DNA of 64,000 nt from assembly GCF_020829625.1 (NCBI RefSeq), contig NZ_JAIVFX010000012.1, forward strand, positions 1-64,000. Direction: 5' to 3'. This document shows, piece after piece, positions 1 through 8,747 of the stretch (its first letter is position 1; the number at the start of each line of letters is the position of its first letter). A program made the position numbers and the translations under genes. Under the pieces are notes generated by a model. The model was not told the origin of the DNA and did not search any database. It saw only the letters and a program-made list of their open reading frames with translations. Origin of the DNA: Nostoc sp. XA010 (lineage in GTDB: Bacteria > Cyanobacteriota > Cyanobacteriia > Cyanobacteriales > Nostocaceae).

Positions 1-819
1 TTTTGGCTTAAGGTCTAATTTAATTGCGGGAATTTATAATCACGAATTAGCGCTATAAGTGGACTAAAAAATTAAATTAATTCAGTTATTAACTAATAAC
101 TGAAACGTTGTTAGCTGCCATTTTTTTTAGCTAGCGATCGCTGGCTCATACTCAATCAAAAAGCTTGGTATGCTAATGATATTTTCACCACCTCAAATAT
201 AGGGAAAAGCAACCCTTGATTATACCACAAAATATTTATGCAAGAGTTCTATTCTTTAGAGGATGGCAATCGAAGAACAAATGCTCGACCCAAGCAGATT
301 GAAAAGTTTAGGTTAGGTATCTTCTATCTCTTAGCAAACGGCGACATCCAACCCTTCCGCATAGTGTAGGTGGTTACCTCCTTTGTTGAAGCAAAACACA
401 GCCTTTTCACTGACGATTTCCACGATATTCAAAACGATTTCGCGTGTTTATATAAAAACAACTGAGGCGGATTATGGGTAAGATTTAAAAATTTATTATA
501 CCTGTGCCTTATCTAGATAGACGTTTCACCTTTGGTTAAAATAGCCGCTCTCCTACGAGCAAACGCCTTAACCTGTTGTCTAGGTGTGTGGTAAGATTGC
601 CTGGAACAGAGGTTTTATCTGAGTTGGAGTCTCGTATAAATTGCAAAGGTCAAGCTGACCGATCATTAACTCCCACGATACTTTTCCTATGGATTTGGAA
701 AATATACAACAAGGCTGGTGACGAACTGAGTGGAATTTGTAGATGAATATGTAGAATTTGCTATCAGACTTAACCAACTCCCACAATTTTGACTTTTATT
801 TGATTTTTAGGATACACAC
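1..819. other. intergenic region with no convincing gene
   Basis: About 800 bases without a confident gene. One short plus-strand frame (238-369, 43 codons, starts MQEFYSLEDG) is open, but it has no clear ribosome binding site and I do not recognise it. It may be a small gene or the 5' remnant of one. The last part should carry the promoter of the aminotransferase gene. No tRNA-like cloverleaf was seen. Confidence 0.4.
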
Positions 820-1971
820 ATGAACGACAAGCTGATGCTGATGATTCCAGGCCCAACCCCGGTGCCAGAAGCTGCCTTACTGGCATTAGCCAAGCATCCG
901 ATTGGACACCGCACCAGTGAATTTAGCAACATATTGGCAGAGGTGACGGAAAACCTCAAGTGGCTACATCAAACTCAAAGTGATGTGCTAACACTGAATG
1001 TTAGTGGTACTGGTGCTGTAGAAGCCGGAATAATTAATTTTCTCTCTCCAGGCGATCGCATTTTAGTTGGTTCTAATGGTAAATTTGGCGAACGCTGGGT
1101 AGAAGTTGGTCAAGCCTACGGTTTGAATGTAGAAGAAGTTAAGGTGGAATGGGGAAAACCCTTAGACCCCGCAGTATTCGCCGAAAAACTCCAAGCAGAT
1201 ACTCAAAAGCAAATTAAAGCCGTAATCATCACCCACAGCGAAACCTCTACGGGTGTTTTAAATGATTTAGAAACCATCAACCGCCACGTCAAAGAACACG
1301 GTGAAGCTTTAATTATCGTTGATGCTGTCACTAGCTTGGGTGCGTTCAATCTACCTGTGGATGCTTGGGGTTTGGATATAGTCGCTTCCGGTTCCCAGAA
1401 AGGTTATATGATTCCGCCGGGATTGGGTTTTGTCTCTGTCAGTCCCAAAGCTTGGGAAGCTTACAAAACTGCGAAGTTACCGAAATATTATTTGGACTTA
1501 GGCAAATATCGCAAAGCCACAGCCAAAAATACAACTCCATTTACTCCGCCTGTGAACTTGATTGTAGCGCTGCACACCACGTTGCGAATCATGAAAGAGG
1601 AAGGTTTGGAGTCAATATTTGCTCGACATGAACGGCTGAAAAATGCTACCCGCGCCGCCATTCAAGGGTTAAATTTACCCCTGTTTGCAGCAGATAGTTC
1701 CGCCAGTCCGGCGATTACGGCTGTAGCACCACAAGGAATTGAACCAGATAAGATTCGGTCATTGATGAAAAAACGCTTTGATATTGCCCTAGCAGGTGGT
1801 CAAGACCATTTGAGTAACAAGATTTTCCGCATTGGTCACTTGGGCTTTGTGAGCGATCGCGATATTCTTAGCTGTATCGCATCCTTAGAAGTTACCCTAA
1901 GAGAACTTGGCTACGAAGACTTCACCCCTGGATCTGGTATAGCGGCAGCAGTTAGAGTGTTTACACAATAG
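820..1971 (+). CDS. alanine/serine-glyoxylate aminotransferase family protein (PLP-dependent, class V)
   Basis: A 383-residue, full-length PLP enzyme of the alanine-glyoxylate aminotransferase family. Cyanobacterial members are also annotated as the 42 kDa 'soluble hydrogenase' (tritium-exchange) subunit. The N-terminus MIPGPTPVP is typical. Asp168 (IIVDAVTSLG) should bind the pyridine nitrogen, and Lys194 in SGSQKGYMIPPG is the Schiff-base lysine. The expected role is cytosolic: amino transfer to glyoxylate giving glycine in photorespiratory 2-phosphoglycolate recycling. Amino-donor specificity cannot be read from sequence. The ATG is preceded by AGGA eight bases upstream. The gene stands alone; its TAG stop runs straight into a 7-bp tandem repeat and a strong hairpin follows. 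Confidence 0.9.
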   Translation: MNDKLMLMIPGPTPVPEAALLALAKHPIGHRTSEFSNILAEVTENLKWLHQTQSDVLTLNVSGTGAVEAGIINFLSPGDRILVGSNGKFGERWVEVGQAYGLNVEEVKVEWGKPLDPAVFAEKLQADTQKQIKAVIITHSETSTGVLNDLETINRHVKEHGEALIIVDAVTSLGAFNLPVDAWGLDIVASGSQKGYMIPPGLGFVSVSPKAWEAYKTAKLPKYYLDLGKYRKATAKNTTPFTPPVNLIVALHTTLRIMKEEGLESIFARHERLKNATRAAIQGLNLPLFAADSSASPAITAVAPQGIEPDKIRSLMKKRFDIALAGGQDHLSNKIFRIGHLGFVSDRDILSCIASLEVTLRELGYEDFTPGSGIAAAVRVFTQ

Positions 1972-1996
1972 TCATTGGTCATTGGTCATTGGTCAT
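1972..1996. repeat. heptanucleotide tandem repeat (STRR), unit TCATTGG
   Basis: Three to four copies of a 7-bp unit begin at the base after the TAG stop of the aminotransferase gene; the TAG itself fits the repeat register (TAGTCATTGG). This is the STRR type known from heterocystous cyanobacteria. A related array sits at the stop codon of cmpA (32266-32296). Confidence 0.85.
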
Positions 1997-2019
1997 TTGC
2001 AAAGGACAAAGGACAAATC

Positions 2020-2053
2020 AAAAGAGCGAGTTAAATTATCAACTCGCTCTTTT
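2020..2053 (+). terminator. hairpin terminator after the aminotransferase gene
   Basis: A perfect 13-bp stem (arm AAAAGAGCGAGTT, loop of about 8 bases) ends in a short T-rich run. It lies 49 bases past the aminotransferase stop, as expected of an intrinsic terminator. The symmetric A/T flanks would let it work in both directions. Confidence 0.75.
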
Positions 2054-2356
2054 AATTTGTATATAAATGAGTAAAAACCGTCAAAGTTAATAAACCTATA
2101 CAACCTTTGCACAAGGTAGAGTGAGTGTGACATGTCCCAATTCTCATAAATTATACCAAGTTGCTCTAAATAGTATTATTTGCTCTGGAGACAATCGGAT
2201 AGCTTATTTAACACCAAACAAGACTAATTTTGGCAACTTAGCATGATACCGAATTGGTATAAATAGTATTCTTTCAGAGCCTGATAACAGCCTTTTGGTA
2301 GAGACTTTTAATCCAAAATCCAAAATCCAAAATTATTATGACTTTTGACTTCCCCA

Positions 2357-2391
2357 TTCGCGTAGCGTCTGTCTGCGACACGCTGCGCGAA
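2357..2391. repeat. palindromic repeat with TTCGCGTAGCGT ends
   Basis: An imperfect inverted repeat (TTCGCG...CGCGAA) of the GC-rich palindromic type scattered through Nostoc genomes. Related pieces occur in this window near 3776-3940, 25580-25630, 28230-28275, 55250-55275, 62780 and 63140-63170. It lies just downstream of the DUF2949 gene, whose coding strand is the minus strand. Confidence 0.6.
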
Positions 2392-2409
2392 CGCAGAGAA
2401 GGGGCTGAC

Positions 2410-2601
2410 CTATGCCGTCTCCAGCCAATCATAAATTTGGTCTAACTGCTCTAGAGTAACTAATCCATACTGCCAAAGAATCATTGCCAAAGGGCCTGGG
2501 TCTTGCTCCCGATGCCGAAGCGCCACCGCCAGCGATGCTGTGGAAATTGCCAAATCTTCTTGCAAAAAATTAATCAGTCGAGAATATTTTGATTGTGCCA
2601 T
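2410..2601 (-). CDS. DUF2949 family small protein
   Basis: A 63-residue cyanobacterial protein of the DUF2949 type with no known function. The start is placed at MAQSKYSRL because a perfect AAGGAGGTG lies seven bases upstream; a longer frame (to 2637) would add 12 residues encoded across that Shine-Dalgarno. The C-terminal half (residues ~35-60; MILWQYGLVTLEQLDQIYDWL) looks like a short helical segment similar to MshEN/GspE-type N-terminal helices. It is soluble, with no signal peptide or membrane span, and is transcribed alone. Confidence 0.75.
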   Translation of the reverse strand: MAQSKYSRLINFLQEDLAISTASLAVALRHREQDPGPLAMILWQYGLVTLEQLDQIYDWLETA

Positions 2602-3143
2602 TTGTATCGCACCTCCTTGTGCAGAATGTATTGTCATATATCAGTTCACCATTGCTTGGTAGCCAGTAGCCAGTATTTTATCTGTCACTTTGCCGTTATC
2701 AGCTATACACCCCAGCAGAGTTTTTGTGATTTGCCTTTAACAAAGGCTTCTCATAGAAACTCTGAAAAATAAAAATTTTCTTACAAATTATCTGCTCAAT
2801 TGTCAAGCAGTATTTTTACTTAGTTTAATTGGCTCCATTTTGTTTACTTTTGTGCCTTGTTTAATTACACATGGAGTAACAAAGATTCCATAGCCCATAC
2901 TCTCTTATTGGCGACTATTTACACTTGCGCCCAAGGGAATATTTTTACCAAACCTTAAGACTCCGATTTCAGGTTCGAGACAGTAGAATTTTACATTATC
3001 ACCACAGTTTTTAAATAGTAGCGTTACAGATGGATTTTTACCATAGGACGTGCCATTTTTTACAGAAAAAACATAGACTTCGATAGTATAGACTCTGAAC
3101 AGAGCAACTATCCAAATCTTTATCTACGCAAATCAACGAAGTC
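2602..3143. other. intergenic region with a possible gene remnant at 2905-3123 (minus)
   Basis: Mostly AT-rich non-coding DNA. On the minus strand 2905-3123 is open for 73 codons and reads like protein (e.g. VKNGTSYGKNPSVTLLFKNCG, LRFGKNIPLGASVNSRQ at the end). It has no ATG near its 5' end, only a stop just upstream, so it is more likely the 3' remnant of a gene than an intact small gene. I do not recognise the family. Confidence 0.25.
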
Positions 3144-3650
3144 TCAACGCTCAATTTTGACAATATCGCCCACTTTCAACTTCAACTCGGCAGCTCTGCC
3201 AGAGCGAAGTTCAATCACCTGATTGATTGGTGTATTGGGCCCATAGGTAGGACAAGGCTCACTTGCACAAGGAGGTGCAGCAGCCTGAATATATTTAACG
3301 ACTCCGTTTTGTAAAAATACCATATCCAAGGGCACAGGTACATTCTTCATCCAGAAACTAATCGGTTGTGGTGAAGGGAACCCAAACAACATCCCCCGGT
3401 TGTCTGGCAAAGCTGGTCGATACATCAACCCCATAGCTTGTTGTTGTGGTGTCTGCGCCACTTCTAACTGAATGATTGTGCCATTAGGAACAATGGCTTT
3501 AGCAGAAATTGGTAGTTTTTGACCTAAGCTCTCTGGTGCTGGAGTTTGAGAATTAGAGGTGGGGGTGGGAGGTTTAGCTGTTGTTGGCACAGAACAGCCC
3601 ATCAGTAAAATACTCAGCAACATTGAGAGCAAACTTAGTCGATGAGCCAT
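3144..3650 (-). CDS. DUF192 domain lipoprotein
   Basis: A 168-residue exported protein. The signal sequence ends in the lipobox LLMGC (Cys19), so it is predicted to be a lipoprotein. A Pro/Thr-rich linker runs to about residue 45, and a complete DUF192 domain occupies roughly 55-165. Family hallmarks visible are QQAMGLMYR, MLFGF, FWMKNVPVPLDMVF and the C-terminal ELRSGRAAELKLKVGD. DUF192 proteins are small, mostly extracytoplasmic, and of unknown biochemical role. It is transcribed with the same polarity as the regulator upstream but 294 bases away across a palindromic repeat cluster, so it is probably independent. Confidence 0.85.
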   Translation of the reverse strand: MAHRLSLLSMLLSILLMGCSVPTTAKPPTPTSNSQTPAPESLGQKLPISAKAIVPNGTIIQLEVAQTPQQQAMGLMYRPALPDNRGMLFGFPSPQPISFWMKNVPVPLDMVFLQNGVVKYIQAAAPPCASEPCPTYGPNTPINQVIELRSGRAAELKLKVGDIVKIER

Positions 3651-3775
3651 AATTATTTTTGATTTTGTAATTTAGATTTCAATTTTACAGAATTTAAGCT
3701 AGAAAACTCACGGCTTTTATTCGTCCTTTCAAGAGGCAGGAGTAACCCACACCTTATGCAAGGTAGGATTGAAGC

Positions 3776-3940
3776 TTTGTGCTTCGTGGCACGGCGACGC
3801 TCGTAAGGGTTGCGTAAAGCCTACGGCATGGCTTCTCTACGAGACGCTACCGCGAACGCTTAGAGCGAGGTAGGAGCGTCTGACTCGCTCTAAGCGTACT
3901 CCTAGGTCGAAGCAAGCTACGCGTAGCGTCTCGTAGAGAG
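3776..3940. repeat. cluster of palindromic repeats (CTACGAGACGCTA / TAGCGTCTCGTAG type)
   Basis: A dense run of inverted repeats in which GGCTTCTCTACGAGACGCTA, AACGCTTAGAGCGA, TCGCTCTAAGCG and TAGCGTCTCGTAGAGAG can pair over long and short ranges. It fills the gap downstream of the regulator gene and reaches within five bases of that gene's stop codon. It may act as a transcription terminator or RNA-stability element; this is inference. Confidence 0.6.
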
Positions 3941-3944
3941 TGTA

Positions 3945-4631
3945 CTAAGATTCTCTCAAAACGTATCCTACACCTCGCACCGTTTGAATAAGGCGCTTTT
4001 GTCCTTCATCTTCAATTTTTAGACGCAAGTAGCGGATATACACTTCAATTACATTGGACTCACCCAGAAAGTCGTAACCCCAAACATTTTCTAAAATTTG
4101 TTCGCGGGTTAACACCTCACGGGGATGTTCCATTAAGAATTTTAATAGTTCAAATTCTTTCATTGTCAAGTCAATCGCACGTCCGCTATGTATAGCACGG
4201 CGAGTTGCCATATCTAAAATCAGATCCCCAAAGCGTAACTGCTCCGTGGTGTCTACGTCAGGTTTTAAGTAGAGCCGAATCAACTTCAAAAAGTCTTCTG
4301 AGCGATAAGGTTTGAGGATGTAATCATCCGCTCCTGCTTCTAAACAAGCTACACGATCATCGACTGTATCCCTTGCCATTAAAATTAATACAGGCGATCG
4401 CATACCAGTGCTTCTCAGATTTTTGCACAATGAGAGTCCTGATTCTCCTGCTAACATCCGATCTAAAACAATTAAAGCAGGTTGGCGATCGCGACAGTGT
4501 TGTAAACCACTAGTCGCATCATGAGCCAAAATTGATTCATAGCCGGCTTCTTGCAAATCGCAAGAAAGCTGATTTGCTAGGCTCTCATCGGTTTCAATCA
4601 CCAAAACACAGGGACTTGGAGCAACTGTCAT
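3945..4631 (-). CDS. nblR: OmpR/PhoB-type response regulator with degenerate receiver, NblR-like
   Basis: A 228-residue two-domain regulator: receiver (~9-120) and winged-helix DNA-binding domain (~130-227, ending in the usual TVRGVGYVLRES). The receiver keeps Asp57 (IVLDRML) and Lys107 (YILKPYR). However, the second residue of the acidic pair is Thr14 (VIETDES), and the switch Thr/Ser position is Met85 (ILMARD). This fits atypical, phosphorylation-independent regulators such as NblR, which controls phycobilisome degradation and survival under nutrient or high-light stress. The domain order and length fit NblR, but the symbol rests on recall. No histidine kinase is adjacent. The first ATG is used. 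Confidence 0.7.
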   Translation of the reverse strand: MTVAPSPCVLVIETDESLANQLSCDLQEAGYESILAHDATSGLQHCRDRQPALIVLDRMLAGESGLSLCKNLRSTGMRSPVLILMARDTVDDRVACLEAGADDYILKPYRSEDFLKLIRLYLKPDVDTTEQLRFGDLILDMATRRAIHSGRAIDLTMKEFELLKFLMEHPREVLTREQILENVWGYDFLGESNVIEVYIRYLRLKIEDEGQKRLIQTVRGVGYVLRES

Positions 4632-4970
4632 AACAATTTTGGATATTGGATTTGGGATTGTAAAGATATTCCAGAGAAAATCTTTACATCAGTTATAAAG
4701 TGCAATTACGAGTTTTTAATGATGGAGCAATCCTGATTTGACACACTGCTAAGAATCTTTTAGCACGTTCAGGTATCAGCCATCTAATTCTGCGATGCAA
4801 TCTTAATAACTAAATCCAAATACCATCTTTACACCAGTAATTCTGGAAGGAAATCAGTAAGTTGGGGAGTAGGGAGTAGGGAATAGGATGATGAGGGCGA
4901 TGTAGCTTTAGCTTCCCGCAGGGTGGAAGTGAGGGAGAAGAATTAATAACCAATGCCCAATGCCCAATAC
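4632..4970. other. intergenic region, no gene
   Basis: A 339-base gap between the NblR-like gene and nadK. It contains the presumed promoter of the regulator (right end on the minus strand) and a short STRR-like run (GGGAGTAGGGAGTAGGGAAT, about 4866-4885). No other feature was seen. Confidence 0.5.
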
Positions 4971-5894
4971 TTAAGGCAATTCTACCGAAGTTGGTTTAGC
5001 AATATGTGGTAAACCCCAACCTAATTTTTCTCGTAAAACTCGGAAAAACTCAGGCGGTTGCAGGCGAATAAATCGAACACTATATTGCGATCGCTCCATA
5101 TATACTCTATCTTCTGGTAGTACATAGCACCCTCCATTACCATCCACCACCATTACCAGCCGAGGAATGTTGACTGGGTAAATGTTGACCGATTCAGTAT
5201 CTGGAAATACTAATGCTCTAGAAGCTAGGGAATGGGGACAAATGGGTACTAGCTGTAAAGCAGGTACGCCAGGGGTGACAACTGGGCCACCAGCACTCAA
5301 TGAGTAAGCTGTAGAACCAGTAGGCGTAGAAACAATCACACCATCTGCTGCAATATCTACTGGCGCATGACGCCCTATGGCAATTTCAAAATGGCACATA
5401 GAGGTCAAAGGTTCCCGGTGCAGAACCATTTCATTCAAGCAGAGGGCTTCCCACAGCACTGCTTCTCCCCGAAGCACTTTGACGGTGAGCATGGCTCGTT
5501 CTTCAATTTCATACTCACCCGCCATTGCCTGTTCTAGTGCTTGGGGCAATTGATTCAGGAAGGTTTCTGTTAAAAATCCCATGTGGCCGGTATTCACTGT
5601 TAGCAGTGGAATACCACAGGGAGCCACCTGACGAGACGCTGCTAAAACAGTGCCGTCTCCCCCTAACACCACTGCAAACTCCATATCCGAGTCAAAACCA
5701 GGGGGCGTTAGACCGTCAATGGGGGTGTGGCATACAGGACTCTCCGGGTTAGAGTAGCCCAATATTCCACCGATACTCGATGTGACACGCACATCCCAAC
5801 CGGCTGCGGTTAGCTTGTCTTTCAACTCGATAGCGACACGGCCGGCTATCGGTTTAACGTCATTGTAGATAATGCCTGCTTTCGGCACACTCAA
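4971..5894 (-). CDS. nadK: NAD kinase
   Basis: A 307-residue NAD(+) kinase (ppnK family) that phosphorylates NAD+ to NADP+ with ATP or polyphosphate in the cytosol. The GGDGTVLAA motif (Gly78-Asp80) and the downstream NTGHMGFLTE loop are intact. The second conserved block DGVIVSTPTGSTAYSLSAGGPVV is also intact, as is the C-terminal DGN motif (VVDGNGG). The length is normal. Cyanobacteria usually carry two NAD kinases; which of the two this is cannot be fixed from the window. The ATG opens MSVPKAGIIYND, consistent with the Rossmann-like first strand. Confidence 0.93.
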   Translation of the reverse strand: MSVPKAGIIYNDVKPIAGRVAIELKDKLTAAGWDVRVTSSIGGILGYSNPESPVCHTPIDGLTPPGFDSDMEFAVVLGGDGTVLAASRQVAPCGIPLLTVNTGHMGFLTETFLNQLPQALEQAMAGEYEIEERAMLTVKVLRGEAVLWEALCLNEMVLHREPLTSMCHFEIAIGRHAPVDIAADGVIVSTPTGSTAYSLSAGGPVVTPGVPALQLVPICPHSLASRALVFPDTESVNIYPVNIPRLVMVVDGNGGCYVLPEDRVYMERSQYSVRFIRLQPPEFFRVLREKLGWGLPHIAKPTSVELP

Positions 5895-6017
5895 ATATCC
5901 AAGTTTAGGCGATGCTCTGTATTATTTAATCCTTACACATTTTGGTCATGTAGTCATTAATCTAGAGTCAAATATCCTGAGTCTAGAATTTAACGACTAA
6001 TGTTTATTTTGTAATGA

Positions 6018-7016
6018 CTATTGACTATTGGCTTTTGAAGACTGTTTAAAAGGAGTTTTTTTAGGTTTCTGCTTTTTATTTTTATTTTTCTGATAGTCTA
6101 ACTCTTTGAGCTTCTTCATTATTCGGCTGAAGTACTCTTGTAGATAGCTTTCTAGGGTTGTGGTTTGTTGCGGATCTAAGCCAAAAACTTTGTATACTTC
6201 ATCCATTGAAGCATTTAACTGTTTACCACTAGCCAATACTTCTGTAAATGCTAGCCTGTCTGCAACGTTCCATCCCCACTGAAAGAAGCGCATTAAGCCC
6301 CGCACAGCCCGCAGCAAGGTTATTGGCATCCGCGTTACTCTGGCATCTTTTCCAGATAAACGTTCGCACAGGTTGATGATTTCTTCTGCACTCCACGCAC
6401 GAGTACCGACTACAGGAAAAGTTTGGTTTTGGGTTTCTGGCACACTCAATGCACGGATTGCGAACTTAGCAATGTCCTGAGTATCCATATAAGCGATGGG
6501 AGAAGAATTACCAGTCACCCAAACTGGCTGTGATTCCAAAATAGGAATCCCGTACTGACCGATTAATCCTTGCATAAACCCAGCTAGCCGCAAAATGGTA
6601 TAATTCAAGCCAGATTCAGCCAGGAAGAGTTCTGTACACCGCTTAATTTCCATTAACGGCACTTCTGGGTATTTATCGGCATCTAATATTGAAAAGAAGA
6701 TAAAACGCTCTACACCTGCCGCTTTTGCTGCTTGAATCAATGCTACTTTGCCGTCCCAGTCCACTTCTTTGATACTCAGTGAATCTGTAGGACGAGATGT
6801 TGACGCATCAATAACTTGGGTTACTCCAACTAAAGCTTCGGCTAAGGTATCGGGGTAACGTAAATTTCCCGGTACGAGTTCTGCACCCCATTCTTTGAGA
6901 AAAGCTGCTTTTTTACTGCTTCGGACAAGACAGCGTACCTTATATCCCTCATCGATTGCACGACGAGCCACTTGTCTTCCTAAGGTGCCAGTGGCACCGA
7001 CGATTAATAATGTCAT
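6018..7016 (-). CDS. ycf39: Ycf39-type NAD(P)-binding photosystem II assembly factor
   Basis: A 332-residue atypical SDR of the NmrA-like group with an N-terminal GATGTLG nucleotide-binding motif (residues 7-13). It matches Ycf39 (plant HCF244) throughout, e.g. RCLVRSSKKAAFLKEWGAEL, IKRCTELFLAESGLNYTILRL and AYMDTQDIAKFA. Ycf39 works with the high-light-inducible protein HliD in early photosystem II reaction-centre assembly, linked to chlorophyll delivery to D1. The last ~25 residues are a Lys-rich tail (KNKNKKQKPKK) beyond the conserved core. It reads in the same direction as nadK, 123 bases apart. Confidence 0.9.
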   Translation of the reverse strand: MTLLIVGATGTLGRQVARRAIDEGYKVRCLVRSSKKAAFLKEWGAELVPGNLRYPDTLAEALVGVTQVIDASTSRPTDSLSIKEVDWDGKVALIQAAKAAGVERFIFFSILDADKYPEVPLMEIKRCTELFLAESGLNYTILRLAGFMQGLIGQYGIPILESQPVWVTGNSSPIAYMDTQDIAKFAIRALSVPETQNQTFPVVGTRAWSAEEIINLCERLSGKDARVTRMPITLLRAVRGLMRFFQWGWNVADRLAFTEVLASGKQLNASMDEVYKVFGLDPQQTTTLESYLQEYFSRIMKKLKELDYQKNKNKKQKPKKTPFKQSSKANSQ

Positions 7017-7130
7017 GAGGGTTGTAATAAATTTTATTGTTTTATGAAAAGAATGTTATCAGAATAACCTATGCAAACAAAACTTTACATCTTTTCTAAG
7101 AAAATCGTTTGTTATGGACAGACTCATGGA

Positions 7131-7163
7131 AAAATTGCTGTCCGTTTACCGGACAGCAATTTT
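7131..7163 (-). terminator. intrinsic terminator downstream of petM
   Basis: A perfect 14-bp stem (arm AAAATTGCTGTCCG, loop TTTAC). Read on the minus strand it ends in ATTTTT, 99 bases past the petM stop. It separates petM from ycf39. Confidence 0.8.
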
Positions 7164-7261
7164 CCTAGTTTGCGAAAAGTATGAACGCCAGATTGGGGCG
7201 AACAGAACTTTTCAAGGCAGAGGATAACCCCTTCCCTCCCAATAGCCAATTACCGTAGGGA

Positions 7262-7366
7262 TTATTCTTCTGTGCCTTGAATTTTTAGTAACAACGCGCC
7301 TAAGCCCCAGCCTACGAAGATTAAACCGAAGGACAATAGAGCTGCATTTAAAAGTTCGCCGCCCAT
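7262..7366 (-). CDS. petM: cytochrome b6f complex subunit PetM
   Basis: A 34-residue single-span membrane protein: MGGELLNAALLSFGLIFVGW followed by GLGALLLKIQGTEE. This is the small PetM (subunit VII) of the thylakoid cytochrome b6f complex, which lies at the periphery of the dimer among the four small one-helix subunits. AAGGAG lies eleven bases before the ATG on the minus strand. The usual length is 34-36 residues, so it is complete. It is monocistronic, with a strong terminator downstream. Confidence 0.93.
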   Translation of the reverse strand: MGGELLNAALLSFGLIFVGWGLGALLLKIQGTEE

Positions 7367-7574
7367 TGGTGTGATTCTCCTTATGCAAATTAGTGTGTGT
7401 AAACTAGGTCTAACAGAAGCTTTTGAATTGTTGCTGTAGGATTAGACCTGTGTAAATAATTTTAAACTAGTTTAGCAAGTAATCCCTACTCGTTTGGGGG
7501 GCAATCCCTACTATAGAGGGGGAGAACAGGGGGATGGGGAAAACGTTTGATGATAATTATTATGAATAAATTTT

Positions 7575-8669
7575 ATGTATCAAAATAATTTAGATAATCT
7601 AGTGAATTTTACCAAAAAAAATCGCCCACGTTTGGCGTTGACGTTGGGAGATCCGGCGGGAATTGGGCCGGAGGTAATTTTGAAAGCTTTAGCAGAACCG
7701 GAAATTAGTAAAAAATATGACGTTACAGTGGTAGGAAACCGGGACTTGCTGGCACAAATTTATCACAAACTGAATTTAACTGAGAATTTAGCACCTTTGG
7801 CAAATCCAGACGAGTTGTCAATTATTGATGTGCAGTTGGATGAAGGAATTCAAGGTGAAATTATCGCCGGAATAGGTAATGCGGCCAGTGGTGCGGCTAG
7901 TTTTGCGTATATGGAATGTGCGATCGCTCAAACACTCGCTGGTAAATTTGATGCTATTGTCACAGGGCCGATCGCTAAATCTGCTTGGAAAGCCGCAGGG
8001 TATAATTATCCAGGGCAAACGGAACTTTTGGCAGAAAAATCAGGTGTTAGCCGTTTTGGGATGTTATTTGTAGCGCGATCGCCCCATACTAATTGGATAC
8101 TCCGCGCAATACTAGCTACTACACATATTCCCCTAAGTCAAGTCGCTGATACGTTGACACCGCAGTTGCTGACACAGAAATTGGATTTGCTGGTGGAGTG
8201 TTTAGAGAAAGACTTTGGGATAGAAAATGGGAGAATTGCGATCGCAGGTTTAAATCCCCACAGTGGCGAACAGGGACAACTTGGACATGAAGAACAGGAT
8301 TGGTTAATTCCCTGGTTGGAGGAAGAACGGCAAAATAGACCACAATTACAGCTAGATGGGCCGATACCGCCAGATACGATGTGGGTTAAGCCTGGTCAAG
8401 CTTGGTATGGAAATTCTTTAGTACAAAATCCTGCTGATGGCTACTTGGCACTTTACCACGACCAAGGCTTAATTCCTGTAAAGCTGATGGCGTTTGATCG
8501 GGCAGTTAATACTTCTATTGGCCTTCCTTTTGTTCGGACTTCCCCAGATCATGGAACAGCGTTTGATATTGCGGGTAAGGGAATTGCTGATGCTACGAGT
8601 ATGAAAGCAGCGATACATTTAGCGGCTGAGTTGGTTAGTCAAAGATTGGCTAAGAAAAATTATCAATGA
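7575..8669 (+). CDS. pdxA: 4-hydroxythreonine-4-phosphate dehydrogenase
   Basis: A 364-residue PdxA. It oxidises 4-phosphohydroxy-L-threonine, which decarboxylates to 3-amino-1-hydroxyacetone phosphate, in DXP-dependent vitamin B6 synthesis. Family blocks seen are LALTLGDPAGIGPEVILKAL near the N-terminus, VTGPIAKSAWKAAG, GLNPHSGEQG (~225; the metal-ligand region), YHDQGLIPVKLMAFD and RTSPDHGTAFDIAGKG. The chosen ATG adds about 18 residues before the core and has no clear Shine-Dalgarno, so the start is less certain than the identity. Divergent from petM. Confidence 0.92.
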   Translation: MYQNNLDNLVNFTKKNRPRLALTLGDPAGIGPEVILKALAEPEISKKYDVTVVGNRDLLAQIYHKLNLTENLAPLANPDELSIIDVQLDEGIQGEIIAGIGNAASGAASFAYMECAIAQTLAGKFDAIVTGPIAKSAWKAAGYNYPGQTELLAEKSGVSRFGMLFVARSPHTNWILRAILATTHIPLSQVADTLTPQLLTQKLDLLVECLEKDFGIENGRIAIAGLNPHSGEQGQLGHEEQDWLIPWLEEERQNRPQLQLDGPIPPDTMWVKPGQAWYGNSLVQNPADGYLALYHDQGLIPVKLMAFDRAVNTSIGLPFVRTSPDHGTAFDIAGKGIADATSMKAAIHLAAELVSQRLAKKNYQ

Positions 8670-8747
8670 TTATGTCTAGAAATATAACTGATCACAAAGT
8701 ACTAATTAAAAGTCTCTAAGACGCATTACAGTATTTTACTCATAATC

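Noticed and set aside
580..786. 68-codon minus-strand frame upstream of the aminotransferase
   Set aside because: No family resemblance or ribosome site, and it occupies the likely promoter region.
2960..2990. tRNA-like GGTTCGAGAC (T-arm resemblance)
   Set aside because: No acceptor, D or anticodon arms can be drawn around it.
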